DNA of 18,152 nucleotides, taken from CAZPMT01 sp964587655 (GTDB lineage Bacteria > Hydrogenedentota > Hydrogenedentia > Hydrogenedentales > SLHB01). The notes beneath the pieces are model-generated. The model saw only the letters and a list, made by a program, of their open reading frames with translations, was not told the origin of the DNA and did no database searches. The stretch's first letter is position 1, and the number at the start of each line of letters is the position of its first letter. The translations under genes and the position numbers were made by a program. Positions 1 to 6,927 of the stretch are shown one piece after another. The stretch spans positions 1 to 18,152 of the forward strand of contig CAZPMT010000117.1 of assembly GCA_964587655.1 (NCBI GenBank), written 5' to 3'.

Positions 1-619
1 ACACGTGCGGCGAATCGTGCGGGTACATGCCGACTCCCGTCCGCATGTCGAACATCCATACGATGTCCGCGTCGGTCGGCCCAAGTTCCATTGCAGACTG
101 GTCCGCTGGCGTCATGTGACGGGCCTCGTCTTTGTACGGTCCATCGTTACCGTCGGCGAGCCCATCCAGATCAAGGCAGACCACTTCGCTGCGGTTGGTC
201 ACAGTGTAGACCCGGTCACCCTCCACCGTCGGTGCGGAACACAGGCCTACACCCGGCCAGTCCAGGTAGTCGTCGCCGCCCGTGCGCGGTACAACGAGTT
301 GCCAACACAAACTGCCATCCTTTTCGTTCAGACACAGCATCACGCCCCGATCACCCTTGTGACGCGGGTCGCGCGGATCGGAATTGTTGGATCCAATGAA
401 CACCTTGCCGTTTGCGATGATGGGCGAGCCGTACGAACCGCCACCCAACGAAGCAGACCAGAGAATGTGATCTCCGGTCTTGAGGTCGAACGCCGCGGGA
501 AGTCCCTTCTCGCTCGAGACCATGTTCCGCGAGTAACGTTCACCCCATTGCGGCTGGTCTGCGGCAGACATAGCGGCAACGACAACAAGACATAGGTTAG
601 AGAACACAATGCTCCTCAA
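1..619 (-). CDS. Secreted PQQ-type beta-propeller repeat protein (3' end beyond window)
   Basis: Reading the minus strand from 619 gives an open frame that runs off the left edge, so only about 206 N-terminal residues are present. The protein begins with a short signal peptide (R at position 2, then a hydrophobic run around LVVVAAMSA, cleavage probably before ADQ) and continues with motifs of the PQQ-binding-like/WD40-like beta-propeller family common in planctomycete-type genomes: WGERYSRNMVS, FDLKTGDHILW, SPIIANGKVFIG, DPRDPRHKGDRGV, SAPTVEGDRVY and VVCLDL. It is therefore probably periplasmic. The substrate is unknown. The start is ambiguous. TTG at 619 overlaps the stop of the upstream gene (TTGA) and supplies the positive n-region. 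GTG at 607 has a better Shine-Dalgarno (GAGGAG, 4-nt gap) but leaves no charge before the hydrophobic core. The zinc-ribbon gene upstream is almost certainly co-transcribed. Confidence 0.85.
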   Translation of the reverse strand, partial: MRSIVFSNLCLVVVAAMSAADQPQWGERYSRNMVSSEKGLPAAFDLKTGDHILWSASLGGGSYGSPIIANGKVFIGSNNSDPRDPRHKGDRGVMLCLNEKDGSLCWQLVVPRTGGDDYLDWPGVGLCSAPTVEGDRVYTVTNRSEVVCLDLDGLADGNDGPYKDEARHMTPADQSAMELGPTDADIVWMFDMRTGVGMYPHDSPHV

Positions 620-978
620 CGCGGCCCGAGCTGACGCATCACGTCGCCGAAATCGCTCAAGTACTTCAGCTCGAACGCGGTTATTCTGTAGGTGAGATAA
701 GTGAGATACCCTGTATAGACCAGGATCAATACCGCCATGAGGATTTTTCCTGCCCGGCCTATCCTGTGGGACTTCCAGACAAGAAACAGGGCAATGGGTC
801 CAAGCACTACGAAGGCCAAGGCAAGGATCCATATCGGATGGTAATACCAGGCCTGGCCCTCGGCCTGCCGCGTTCCACAGTGCGGGCAAAACGTGCTGGC
901 CGCCTCGATGGACTTGCCACATTTGCGGCACGCAACTTCGGGCGCAATGCGCGCGCGGGATGGATTGTCACCGGTCAC
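616..978 (-). CDS. Zinc-ribbon protein with two transmembrane helices
   Basis: 120 residues. A zinc-ribbon motif (CRKCG, then FCPHCG about 14 residues later) sits at about residues 18-36, followed by two hydrophobic helices: about 48-68 (WILALAFVVLGPIALFLVW) and about 78-96 (ILMAVLILVYTGYLTYLTY). It matches the general architecture of small zinc-ribbon-domain membrane proteins found in many bacteria, for which I can state no specific function. The GTG start at 978 is preceded by AAAGGGAC at suitable spacing. The stop overlaps a possible TTG start of the downstream beta-propeller gene, suggesting translational coupling. A TATACT -10-like hexamer lies about 22 nt upstream of the start, but I see no clear -35. 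Confidence 0.8.
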   Translation of the reverse strand: MTGDNPSRARIAPEVACRKCGKSIEAASTFCPHCGTRQAEGQAWYYHPIWILALAFVVLGPIALFLVWKSHRIGRAGKILMAVLILVYTGYLTYLTYRITAFELKYLSDFGDVMRQLGPR

Positions 979-1091
979 TGCAATGTCCCTTTAGCAGTAT
1001 AATGCCCACCGTCGGCAAGATCATCGGTCCAGAACGGGACCGCTCTAGCACTCGTGGTGCGTAAGTAGTGCTCTGCCGCATCGTGATTGTA

Positions 1092-1122
1092 CATCCCCTA
1101 AACCCGCCCTTCAAAGGGGGAA
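1092..1122. repeat. REP-like CCCTT/AAGGG palindromic element
   Basis: A C-rich run is followed by the near-palindrome CGCCCTTCAAAGGGGG (CCCTT-CA-AAGGG core). This resembles the short interspersed CCCCTTTGAAGGGGG-type elements scattered through many environmental genomes. Only one copy is visible here, so its repeat status is inferred. It lies in the 216-base gap between the zinc-ribbon gene and the lipoprotein gene, where I see nothing else convincing. Confidence 0.35.
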
Positions 1123-1194
1123 CTGACGAACTGGAATTTTCGACCAAGAACACTATATGGTCCTGGAACAAGAAGCTTCTGATGAGGTCTGTTC

Positions 1195-2232
1195 ATGATG
1201 CGTTCGAATTGGCTCATTCTGGGATGCAGCTTGATGGCATGCATGGGTTGCGCGCGCATCAAAGGTGCGGGTGATGCGCCTATTGCCGCCTCGGATGGCG
1301 TGCATGAAGCATCTATGAGTTCAGGAAACCTCTTCGGACGGCTCGTGGACAACATCGCCAACGCCAAAGGCCAGGGAAGCGGATTCCATCCACTGTATCA
1401 TCGGTTGTATCCGGACAGCCCCATTTTCCGTTCCGAGTTTGTGGGGCTGAATTTCGAGCACGTCTTCAACGGAGCCGCCGCCGACAAAGACCGCTGCATG
1501 TTCACGCCGCGCAAGGACCGATGTGAACTCATGACACACTCGATGCAGCGCGCATCGTTGCACTGGCCGGCGGACCATTCCTCATGGGACATGAACTGTG
1601 CAACGACCTATACGCTTGCCGCACCCAATTCCATCGACATCACGTTCGAGGCCACCCCGTCCGCCGCACGATTCCCGTTGGGCTACGCCGCGTTCATGTG
1701 GGCGAGTTACGTGAATCGCACACGCGAACGCCGCATCCACTTCATCGGCCGCGATGCCGAGAGCGAAGGCGCGGGTTGGATTACTTTCGGCGATGACCTG
1801 GATAATGGTTTCGAGACTGGAACGGTATCCTTCTTCGGCGTGCCCGATCTTCCTTACGAGGAAGGGGCGCAAACACTCAATACCATCGAGCATCCCAGCA
1901 AGAAATTCCTGAAACCCTTCTACTACGGCCTGCTCGATGGCGACAACGATCCGGCCACCCAGGATGATACCCTCGTCTACATCATGATGTTCGACCAGAC
2001 TGAATCTATCCGTTTTGCGCTATGGAATTTCATCAAAGACGCCTCTGGGCAGCCCGATCCGCACAGCCCCGCATGGGACTGGCAGTACGTCGTCCGCGAT
2101 CCCCAGCCGGGCAGAACCTACGGTTACCGCGCCCGCGTAGTCATCAAGCCATTCGTGAGCCGCGAGGATGTCGAGTGCGAATATGAGGTGTGGCATGCCT
2201 CGTTGGAAGGTCATGCAGACAACCGTCCTTGA
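1195..2232 (+). CDS. Uncharacterised lipoprotein
   Basis: 345 residues. The N-terminus (MMRSNWLILGCSLMACMGC) has a hydrophobic core ending in candidate lipoboxes (LMAC with C16, or CMGC with C19), so export and lipid anchoring are likely. The rest is rich in aromatic and beta-forming stretches (for example GAGWITFGDD, GTVSFFGVPDLPY, TLVYIMMFDQ, WDWQYVVRDP, YRARVVIKPF), suggesting a beta-sandwich fold somewhat like carbohydrate-active or mutarotase-like proteins. I recognise no family and assign no function. Two adjacent ATG codons (1195, 1198) follow a GAGG motif about 7 nt upstream, so either may be used. The gene stands alone between a minus-strand unit and the hicBA module. Confidence 0.75.
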   Translation: MMRSNWLILGCSLMACMGCARIKGAGDAPIAASDGVHEASMSSGNLFGRLVDNIANAKGQGSGFHPLYHRLYPDSPIFRSEFVGLNFEHVFNGAAADKDRCMFTPRKDRCELMTHSMQRASLHWPADHSSWDMNCATTYTLAAPNSIDITFEATPSAARFPLGYAAFMWASYVNRTRERRIHFIGRDAESEGAGWITFGDDLDNGFETGTVSFFGVPDLPYEEGAQTLNTIEHPSKKFLKPFYYGLLDGDNDPATQDDTLVYIMMFDQTESIRFALWNFIKDASGQPDPHSPAWDWQYVVRDPQPGRTYGYRARVVIKPFVSREDVECEYEVWHASLEGHADNRP

Positions 2233-2290
2233 TCATCTTCAATGGTCGGGCTCGAGTCTGGATTCGGAAGATCACCAGTCTGGCCGGTTG

Positions 2291-2299
2291 TGATACAAT
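2291..2299 (+). promoter_or_regulatory. Extended -10 promoter of hicB
   Basis: TGA directly followed by TACAAT forms an extended -10 (TGn-TANAAT) with no convincing -35. It would start transcription near 2306, just ahead of the TAGGAG ribosome site (2311-2316) and the hicB ATG at 2326. Confidence 0.45.
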
Positions 2300-2325
2300 G
2301 AAGCTAAACGTAGGAGTCGCGACAC

Positions 2326-2541
2326 ATGAAGCAGGACGTGCATGTCTTTATTGAACGCGATGAAGAGGGTTGGTTCGTCGGGTCCGTTCCCTCTCTCCCG
2401 GGGTGCCATACCCAGGCGCACACCCTGGACGAACTTGCGGAACGAATGCAAGAAGCCATCGAAGCATATCTGGATGCCTCCGGCGAGGGGGTTGTCATTA
2501 GTGATTTCATAGGGATACAGAAGGTCTCGGTGGAGGTATGA
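2326..2541 (+). CDS. hicB: HicB-family antitoxin
   Basis: 71 residues with the HicB/UPF0150 signature: an N-terminal strand (VHVFIERDEEGWFVGSVP), the SLPGCHTQAHTL turn and a helix (ELAERMQEAIEAYLDA). In this family the partial RNase-H-like fold binds and masks HicA, the mRNA interferase encoded next door. There is no C-terminal ribbon-helix-helix or HTH extension, so this short form probably lacks its own DNA-binding domain. The start is well set by TAGGAG 9 nt upstream. The last codons overlap the hicA start by 4 bases (ATGA), the classic coupling of TA genes. The order is antitoxin first, the reverse of E. coli hicAB. Confidence 0.92.
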   Translation: MKQDVHVFIERDEEGWFVGSVPSLPGCHTQAHTLDELAERMQEAIEAYLDASGEGVVISDFIGIQKVSVEV

Positions 2542-2762
2542 CCCGTCTGCCCCGGGTTCGAGCAACTCAAGTAATCACGGCATTACACAAGGTGGGCTTT
2601 GACGTTGTGAGGGTTAAGGGCAGCCATCATGTCTTGGCGCGTTCTGACGGGCGTACGACGGTCGTTCCAGTCCATGCGGGAGAGGACGTGGGGCCGGGGC
2701 TCTTGCGCCAGATCCTGCGCGACGCGGACTTGACGGTAGACCAGTTTTGTGAGTTGCTATGA
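2538..2762 (+). CDS. hicA: HicA-family mRNA interferase toxin
   Basis: 74 residues matching the HicA/YcfA dsRBD-like fold: a helix (ATQVITALHKVGF), the strand carrying the catalytic histidine in KGSHHVL (H30, with H31 adjacent), TTVVPVHAGEDVGPGLLRQI (the conserved VPxH and G-xLRxIL region) and a C-terminal helix. HicA toxins cleave mRNA and are neutralised by HicB. The gene overlaps hicB by ATGA and is followed after 3 bases by a nucleotidyltransferase gene on the same strand. All hallmark residues are present, so the toxin looks intact. Confidence 0.92.
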   Translation: MTRLPRVRATQVITALHKVGFDVVRVKGSHHVLARSDGRTTVVPVHAGEDVGPGLLRQILRDADLTVDQFCELL

Positions 2763-2765
2763 CAC

Positions 2766-3590
2766 ATGCGCGCGTATGAGCTTTCAGAAAGACTGTTCGA
2801 CGCACTTCGGTTTCTTCCTGGCGCAACCGAGCTTCACCTCTTCGGCTCTCTGGCCTCTGGGAACGCCGACGTCTATTCGGACGTAGACCTGCAAGTGGTA
2901 ACCCAGGACCTCAGAGTCAGCCGGACTGCTCTGCTTTCCGTATTGGAAGGAGTGGGACCGATCTCGTTGGACTGGGCGATGACGGAGCCATCAGGAGAGA
3001 GCTTGTCCACAATCCTTTTTTCACACGAATCCTGTTATCACAAACTCGATATCGGTTTGAGCGAGATTTTCAGACTCGGCGATCCGGCGGCGCTGTTCCT
3101 TGGGCCGAGTCGCATGGTTTGGCGCATTGAGCCTCCGATATCGCAGACCGAATGGGAACCGATCCAGACGTACTCGCCGGAAGAAGGATCCGCGGCCCAT
3201 TTCGTCGTGGGACTGTTGCTCGCGGGCGTACGCTACGTCAAGGCGCGTAAGCGAGGTAAGGATTGGACCTGTTGGCGATTTGTCTCCGCGCAAATAGATT
3301 GGCTGGCCACGCTGCTGTACGAGGAAGCCCACGCTTGGGCGCATCTGGGCAAGAAACTCACCACGTTGGAATACGCCGAACTGGACGCGCTGATGGAACA
3401 GAAGACACGTGATACTCTCTTTGCGAAGATGGACCTGTCTTCGCCCGCCGCCATGGATGCCGCCTATTGCCAGTTGCTCACGCAGACGCTGGAGTTGAGC
3501 CACGGAAAGGCGCGGCACGCAGGCAATGTAATCCCCCCGGACTGTGTCAACAGGCTGATGCACTTCATCCGTTCAGAACTTGCCCAGTAA
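2766..3590 (+). CDS. Nucleotidyltransferase-fold protein linked to hicBA
   Basis: 274 residues. The N-terminus has the Pol-beta/MNT-type nucleotidyltransferase motif, LFGSLASG (G27, S28) followed by SDVDLQVV (D39, D41), which binds the metal and nucleotide. The rest is helical (about 140-270) with no family I can name, resembling aminoglycoside- or MNT-type nucleotidyltransferases with a helical substrate domain. The substrate is unknown: it could be a protein (AMPylation, as in MNT/HEPN systems), a tRNA or a small molecule. The ATG at 2766 lies 3 bases after the hicA stop, so it is most likely translated from the same mRNA, although I see no strong Shine-Dalgarno. It ends about 75 bases from the tRNA-Pro gene on the opposite strand. 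Confidence 0.8.
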   Translation: MRAYELSERLFDALRFLPGATELHLFGSLASGNADVYSDVDLQVVTQDLRVSRTALLSVLEGVGPISLDWAMTEPSGESLSTILFSHESCYHKLDIGLSEIFRLGDPAALFLGPSRMVWRIEPPISQTEWEPIQTYSPEEGSAAHFVVGLLLAGVRYVKARKRGKDWTCWRFVSAQIDWLATLLYEEAHAWAHLGKKLTTLEYAELDALMEQKTRDTLFAKMDLSSPAAMDAAYCQLLTQTLELSHGKARHAGNVIPPDCVNRLMHFIRSELAQ

Positions 3591-3663
3591 GGTTCCTCCA
3601 TACAACGAAAACTCTTACGAATCCGCCTCTGTGGATCGCTTGGAGTGATTCCGGAAAGGAGAA

Positions 3664-3742
3664 TGGTCGGGGCGGCGGGATTCGAACCCGCGGCCTCTTG
3701 GTCCCAAACCAAGCGCGCTAAACCGGACTGCGCTACGCCCCG
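3664..3742 (-). tRNA. tRNA-Pro (UGG anticodon), CCA encoded
   Basis: On the minus strand the acceptor arms CGGGGCG (3742-3736) and CGCCCCG (3674-3668) pair fully. The D-stem is GCGC/GCGC, the anticodon stem is CTTGG/CCAAG around loop TTTGGGA (anticodon TGG), and the T-arm is GCGGG-TTCGAAT-CCCGC. Discriminator A and an encoded CCA complete the 3' end, giving 79 nt in all. Confidence 0.97.
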
Positions 3743-3754
3743 AGACTGGAGCAG

Positions 3755-3784
3755 ATCCTAGCACATTCGACGGCTTCGAACCAA
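3755..3784 (-). promoter_or_regulatory. Probable tRNA-Pro promoter
   Basis: On the minus strand TTGGTT (3784-3779), an 18-nt spacer and TAGGAT (3760-3755) precede the mature tRNA 5' end by 12 nt, giving a short leader. The match to consensus is moderate. Confidence 0.4.
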
Positions 3785-3787
3785 CCC

Positions 3788-3824
3788 GCGAATTGACAGC
3801 TGCGAATTGACAGCCTTTGACAGC
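3788..3824. repeat. Direct repeats of GCGAATTGACAGC / TTGACAGC
   Basis: GCGAATTGACAGC occurs at 3788-3800 and again at 3802-3814 (14-bp period). A third TTGACAGC follows at 3817-3824. They lie in the 276-base gap between tRNA-Pro and the URO-D family gene, where I find no gene. They could be tandem operator sites or a small slippage duplication. Confidence 0.6.
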
Positions 3825-4018
3825 GGGGCCTTGCGGCCGTCTGAGTGCCTGCGTCAGATCCATGGGGCGGGTAGGATCGCGGTCCTCCGCGACCGGACGG
3901 TCGAGCAGGATCTCGACACTGCCAGTTGGCTTCCTCGCACGTTTAGCCGCCTCGCGGAGGTGCGTGCTAGAATGGCGTCGCATTGAACTTGGGTGATGAT
4001 CCGTCGGGAGGATTGCGC

Positions 4019-5332
4019 ATGACTTCGCGGGAACGGGTGACGAGGACGCTTAACCATCAAGAGCCGGACCGTGTGCCGTTGGACCTCGGCGCGAGCGCGG
4101 TCACGGGCATGCACGTGAGTTCGGTGTACCTGTTGCGCCAGGCGCTGGGACTGGATGCGCCGGGAACGCGCGTCAAGATCGTCGAGCCGTATCAGATGCT
4201 GGGCGAGATCGCCCCGGACCTGATCGAGGCCCTGGGTGTTGACGTTGTCGGTCTGGGCCGCCCGCGGACGCTGTTTGGATTCAAGAATGAGAACTGGAAG
4301 CCCTGGACAACCTTCGACGGCACGCCGGTGCTGGCGCCGGAGGGCTTCAACACGGATCCCGAACCGGACGGCAGCATCCTGATGTATCCCGAGGGCGATA
4401 AGTCGGCGCCGCCGAGCGGACACATGCCGAAGGGAGGTTGGTATTTCGACACGATCGTCCGGCAACCCCCAATTGATGAAGATGATCTCGACGTGATGGA
4501 CAACTTGCAGGAGTTCGGGCCCATTGCGGACGAGGATCTTGAGCATCTCCGCTCGGAAGCCGAGCGATTGCATGCGCAGACCGACAAGGCGATTCTGGCG
4601 AACTTCGGAGGCGCCGCGTTTGGCGACATCGCCCTCGTGCCAGCGCCATGGCTCAAGTATCCGAAGGGTATTCGCGACATCGCCGAGTGGTACATAAGCA
4701 CGATCTCGCGGCGCGACTACGTCCACAGCGTGTTCGAGTGCCAGTGCGAGATCGCGTTGGGAAACCTTGAAAAGATCTGGAACGCCGTCGGCGAAAAGGT
4801 TACGGCCGTTTTCGTGACGGGTACGGATTTCGGCACGCAGCGCGGCACGTTCATATCGCTCGACGCTTATCGCGACCTGTACAAGCCGTTCCACGAGCAA
4901 GTGAACAACTGGATTCACAGGCACACTACGTGGAAATCGTTCATCCATTCGTGCGGGTCCGTCAGCGCGTTCCTCGAAGATTTCATCGACGCGGGTTTCG
5001 ACATCCTCAACCCGGTCCAATGTTCCGCGGCGGACATGGCGCCGGAATATCTCAAGTCCGATTTCGGCGACCGCATAACCTTCTGGGGCGGCGGAGTGGA
5101 CACGCAGCAGACGCTGCCGTTCGGAACGCCGGGAGAAGTCCGCGAATCCGTTCGCGAGCGCATCCGCATCTTGGGCCCGGGCGGCGGATTCGTGTTCAAC
5201 ACGATACACAACGTCCAGGCGCAAACCCCGGCGGAAAACCTCGTCGCGCTATACGAAGCCGTACGCGAATTCGGACGATATCCGTTTGATCCTCGATTCG
5301 GCAATTGGAGCCTGTTGGGCTTGTCCAAGTAG
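4019..5332 (+). CDS. Uroporphyrinogen decarboxylase (URO-D) family protein, methyltransferase-like
   Basis: 437 residues. The opening (MTSRERVTRTLNHQEPDRVP) is typical of the URO-D/MtaA/CmuA superfamily, whose members include heme-pathway decarboxylases and corrinoid:cofactor methyltransferases. At 307-313 the SFIHSCG segment provides H310 and C312, the zinc-type HxC motif of the methyltransferase branch. The usual distal cysteine is not obvious: the corresponding region reads FNTIHNVQAQTP with H397, and another cysteine is C335. This argues against HemE and for a methyltransferase-like enzyme of unknown substrate, often found in saccharolytic or demethylating gene sets. An upstream in-frame start at 3983 exists, but GGGAGG placed about 8 nt before the ATG at 4019 decides this start. 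The gene is convergent with the dehydrogenase gene downstream. Confidence 0.88.
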   Translation: MTSRERVTRTLNHQEPDRVPLDLGASAVTGMHVSSVYLLRQALGLDAPGTRVKIVEPYQMLGEIAPDLIEALGVDVVGLGRPRTLFGFKNENWKPWTTFDGTPVLAPEGFNTDPEPDGSILMYPEGDKSAPPSGHMPKGGWYFDTIVRQPPIDEDDLDVMDNLQEFGPIADEDLEHLRSEAERLHAQTDKAILANFGGAAFGDIALVPAPWLKYPKGIRDIAEWYISTISRRDYVHSVFECQCEIALGNLEKIWNAVGEKVTAVFVTGTDFGTQRGTFISLDAYRDLYKPFHEQVNNWIHRHTTWKSFIHSCGSVSAFLEDFIDAGFDILNPVQCSAADMAPEYLKSDFGDRITFWGGGVDTQQTLPFGTPGEVRESVRERIRILGPGGGFVFNTIHNVQAQTPAENLVALYEAVREFGRYPFDPRFGNWSLLGLSK

Positions 5333-5406
5333 TGGACAAAGTGGACGCAACCCTGCAGGTGATCCTTTTCGGCGTCCACATCGTCCACAAAGTCCACGCC
5401 GTCCAC
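5332..5406. repeat. GTCCACNNN 9-bp-period tandem repeat with inverted arm
   Basis: Four tandem copies of GTCCAC plus three variable bases run at 5374-5406. Two reverse-oriented copies (GTGGACAAAGTGGACGC, 5332-5348) lie just after the URO-D gene stop. The two arms (5332-5348 and 5372-5388) pair at 15 of 17 positions around a 23-base loop. The structure sits between convergent genes and could serve as a two-way transcription stop, although it has no clear T-tract. Confidence 0.65.
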
Positions 5407-5468
5407 CATTTCGGGAAGCACCTTCAGTCTTGACTGCCAAATCTTGATCGATCCGGTAATTGCGGCGC

Positions 5469-6812
5469 TTACACGTTTTCCGGCACTGCCCAGGGATCGC
5501 GGTATTGGCGTTTGACGAGGGCGTTGGCGTCGTTGTCGTTGACGAAGCCTTCGGTCTGCGGGTCGATATGCACGCGGCGGCCGACGCGGTATGCGATGTT
5601 GCCGTAATGGCACAGCAACGTTGAGTAATGCAGTTCCTCGATGTCCGCGTTGGGCAGGTTCCTCGTGCGGATGCACTCGATGAAGTTGTCCGAGTGTTTG
5701 ACATTGGACGGGCTGAACACGCCGGGCTCCGTCTTGACCGGGCTGCCGTCGGCGTTGAACACCTGCCATCCGTCGCCGTGGCGGCCCAGGAACATGAACT
5801 GCTTCGTTCCGTAGACCTCGACGCGCGTGCCGTTGAACGGCCAGTTGGGTATGCCGTCGACGTCACGCAATTCGAGCGGCGTCTTCTTGAGATAAGGCGC
5901 CCACAGGGCCTGCTCGAAGACCATCAACAGTCCGTCGAACTCCCAGTTCACGGTGTGGGTGTCGGGCGTTTCCTGGTCGTCGTTGAAGAAGTACACTCCG
6001 CCCGCGGACACGGCAGACTTCGGATACTTCTGCCCGACGACCCAACGGGCCATATCGATCTGATGCACGCCGTCGTTGATGATGTCGCCGCCGGAATACG
6101 CCCAGAACCAGTGCCAGGCATAGTGGAAGTGATTCTCATTAAACGGCCGCAGCGGCGCGGGCCCGAGCCACATGTCATAGTCGACGCCTTCCGGCGGCTT
6201 GGGCTGATCCGGCTTCTTGCCGATCGTAATTCGTTCTTTGCTGTTGAGGACGCGCACCATGTGTACGTCGCCGAATTCCTTGCTGTGCGCGTACTCGCGG
6301 GCCGAGACGACGTTGTCGTTGCTGCGGTTCTGCGCGCCAACCTGCACGACGCGCTTGTATTTGCGGGCCGCCTCGACCATCTTGCGGCTTTCCCAGATGC
6401 TGTGCGACGTGGGTTTCTCGACGTAGACATCTTTTCCCGCCTGGCAGGCCATGACCGTACCGAGGGCATGCCAATGGTCAGGCGTCGCCATCACGACGCC
6501 GTCGACTTCCTTGTCGTCGAGGATACGCCGGAAGTCCTGTGTACATGTGGGACGTTTCCCGAGACCCTTTTCGATGACCCTGGCGCACCCGTCATGCCGG
6601 CGCGCGTCCGGATCGGCGACGTATCGGATCTCGACGTCCTTGCGTTGCGCGAACTCCTCGGCAAGAAAGGCGCCGCGGCCGCCGGCCCCCATGAACCCCA
6701 GGACCACGCGTTCATTCGCCCCGAGAACATTCAGCGAAAACCCCGCGACGCCCGCCGCAGCCGCCATCGCCACACTCCGCGAAAGAAACTCCCGCCGGTT
6801 TATCCTACTCAT
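5469..6812 (-). CDS. Tat-exported Gfo/Idh/MocA family oxidoreductase
   Basis: 447 residues. A twin-arginine signal opens the protein (INRREFLSRS, then the hydrophobic AMAAAAGVAGFSL and ANA-type end LGANE), so the folded enzyme is exported. The Rossmann nucleotide motif is GFMGAGGRG (39-47). The family motifs TPDHWH (110-115), VEKP (131-134; K133 is the usual catalytic lysine) and GGDIINDGVHQID (D247, H250, D253) follow. Members reduce or oxidise sugars and cyclitols with NAD(P), and exported forms of this size are numerous in saccharolytic planctomycete-like bacteria. The substrate cannot be read from the sequence. A longer in-frame start at 6878 exists, but GGAGGA about 6 nt upstream and the intact Tat signal favour the ATG at 6812. 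Confidence 0.92.
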   Translation of the reverse strand: MSRINRREFLSRSVAMAAAAGVAGFSLNVLGANERVVLGFMGAGGRGAFLAEEFAQRKDVEIRYVADPDARRHDGCARVIEKGLGKRPTCTQDFRRILDDKEVDGVVMATPDHWHALGTVMACQAGKDVYVEKPTSHSIWESRKMVEAARKYKRVVQVGAQNRSNDNVVSAREYAHSKEFGDVHMVRVLNSKERITIGKKPDQPKPPEGVDYDMWLGPAPLRPFNENHFHYAWHWFWAYSGGDIINDGVHQIDMARWVVGQKYPKSAVSAGGVYFFNDDQETPDTHTVNWEFDGLLMVFEQALWAPYLKKTPLELRDVDGIPNWPFNGTRVEVYGTKQFMFLGRHGDGWQVFNADGSPVKTEPGVFSPSNVKHSDNFIECIRTRNLPNADIEELHYSTLLCHYGNIAYRVGRRVHIDPQTEGFVNDNDANALVKRQYRDPWAVPENV

Positions 6813-6877
6813 CACCCATCCTCCTCCGCGCGTCCACGCGACGCGGCCAAAGACTCCAAGCGTTTTCCCTCCCGCCA

Positions 6878-6886
6878 AGAATACCA
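6878..6886 (-). promoter_or_regulatory. Possible extended -10 promoter of the oxidoreductase gene
   Basis: On the minus strand TGG directly precedes TATTCT, an extended -10 pattern about 66 nt ahead of the ATG at 6812. No good -35 is present. Confidence 0.25.
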
Positions 6887-6927
6887 GAACAATCCTCGTC
6901 GCGCGACCCCGCTAACCCCAATGCAGT

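Noticed and set aside
968..1171. Small minus-strand frame in the gap before the lipoprotein gene
   Set aside because: It spans the REP-like palindrome, lacks a ribosome site and resembles nothing I know.
3615..3983. Minus-strand open frame of 122 codons covering tRNA-Pro
   Set aside because: It reads through the tRNA gene and has no domain; the tRNA is certain.
3854..5224. Long minus-strand open frame opposite the URO-D gene (456 codons)
   Set aside because: It is Arg/His/Val-rich with no family likeness and mirrors the codon pattern of the plus-strand gene, which has clear family motifs and a ribosome site.
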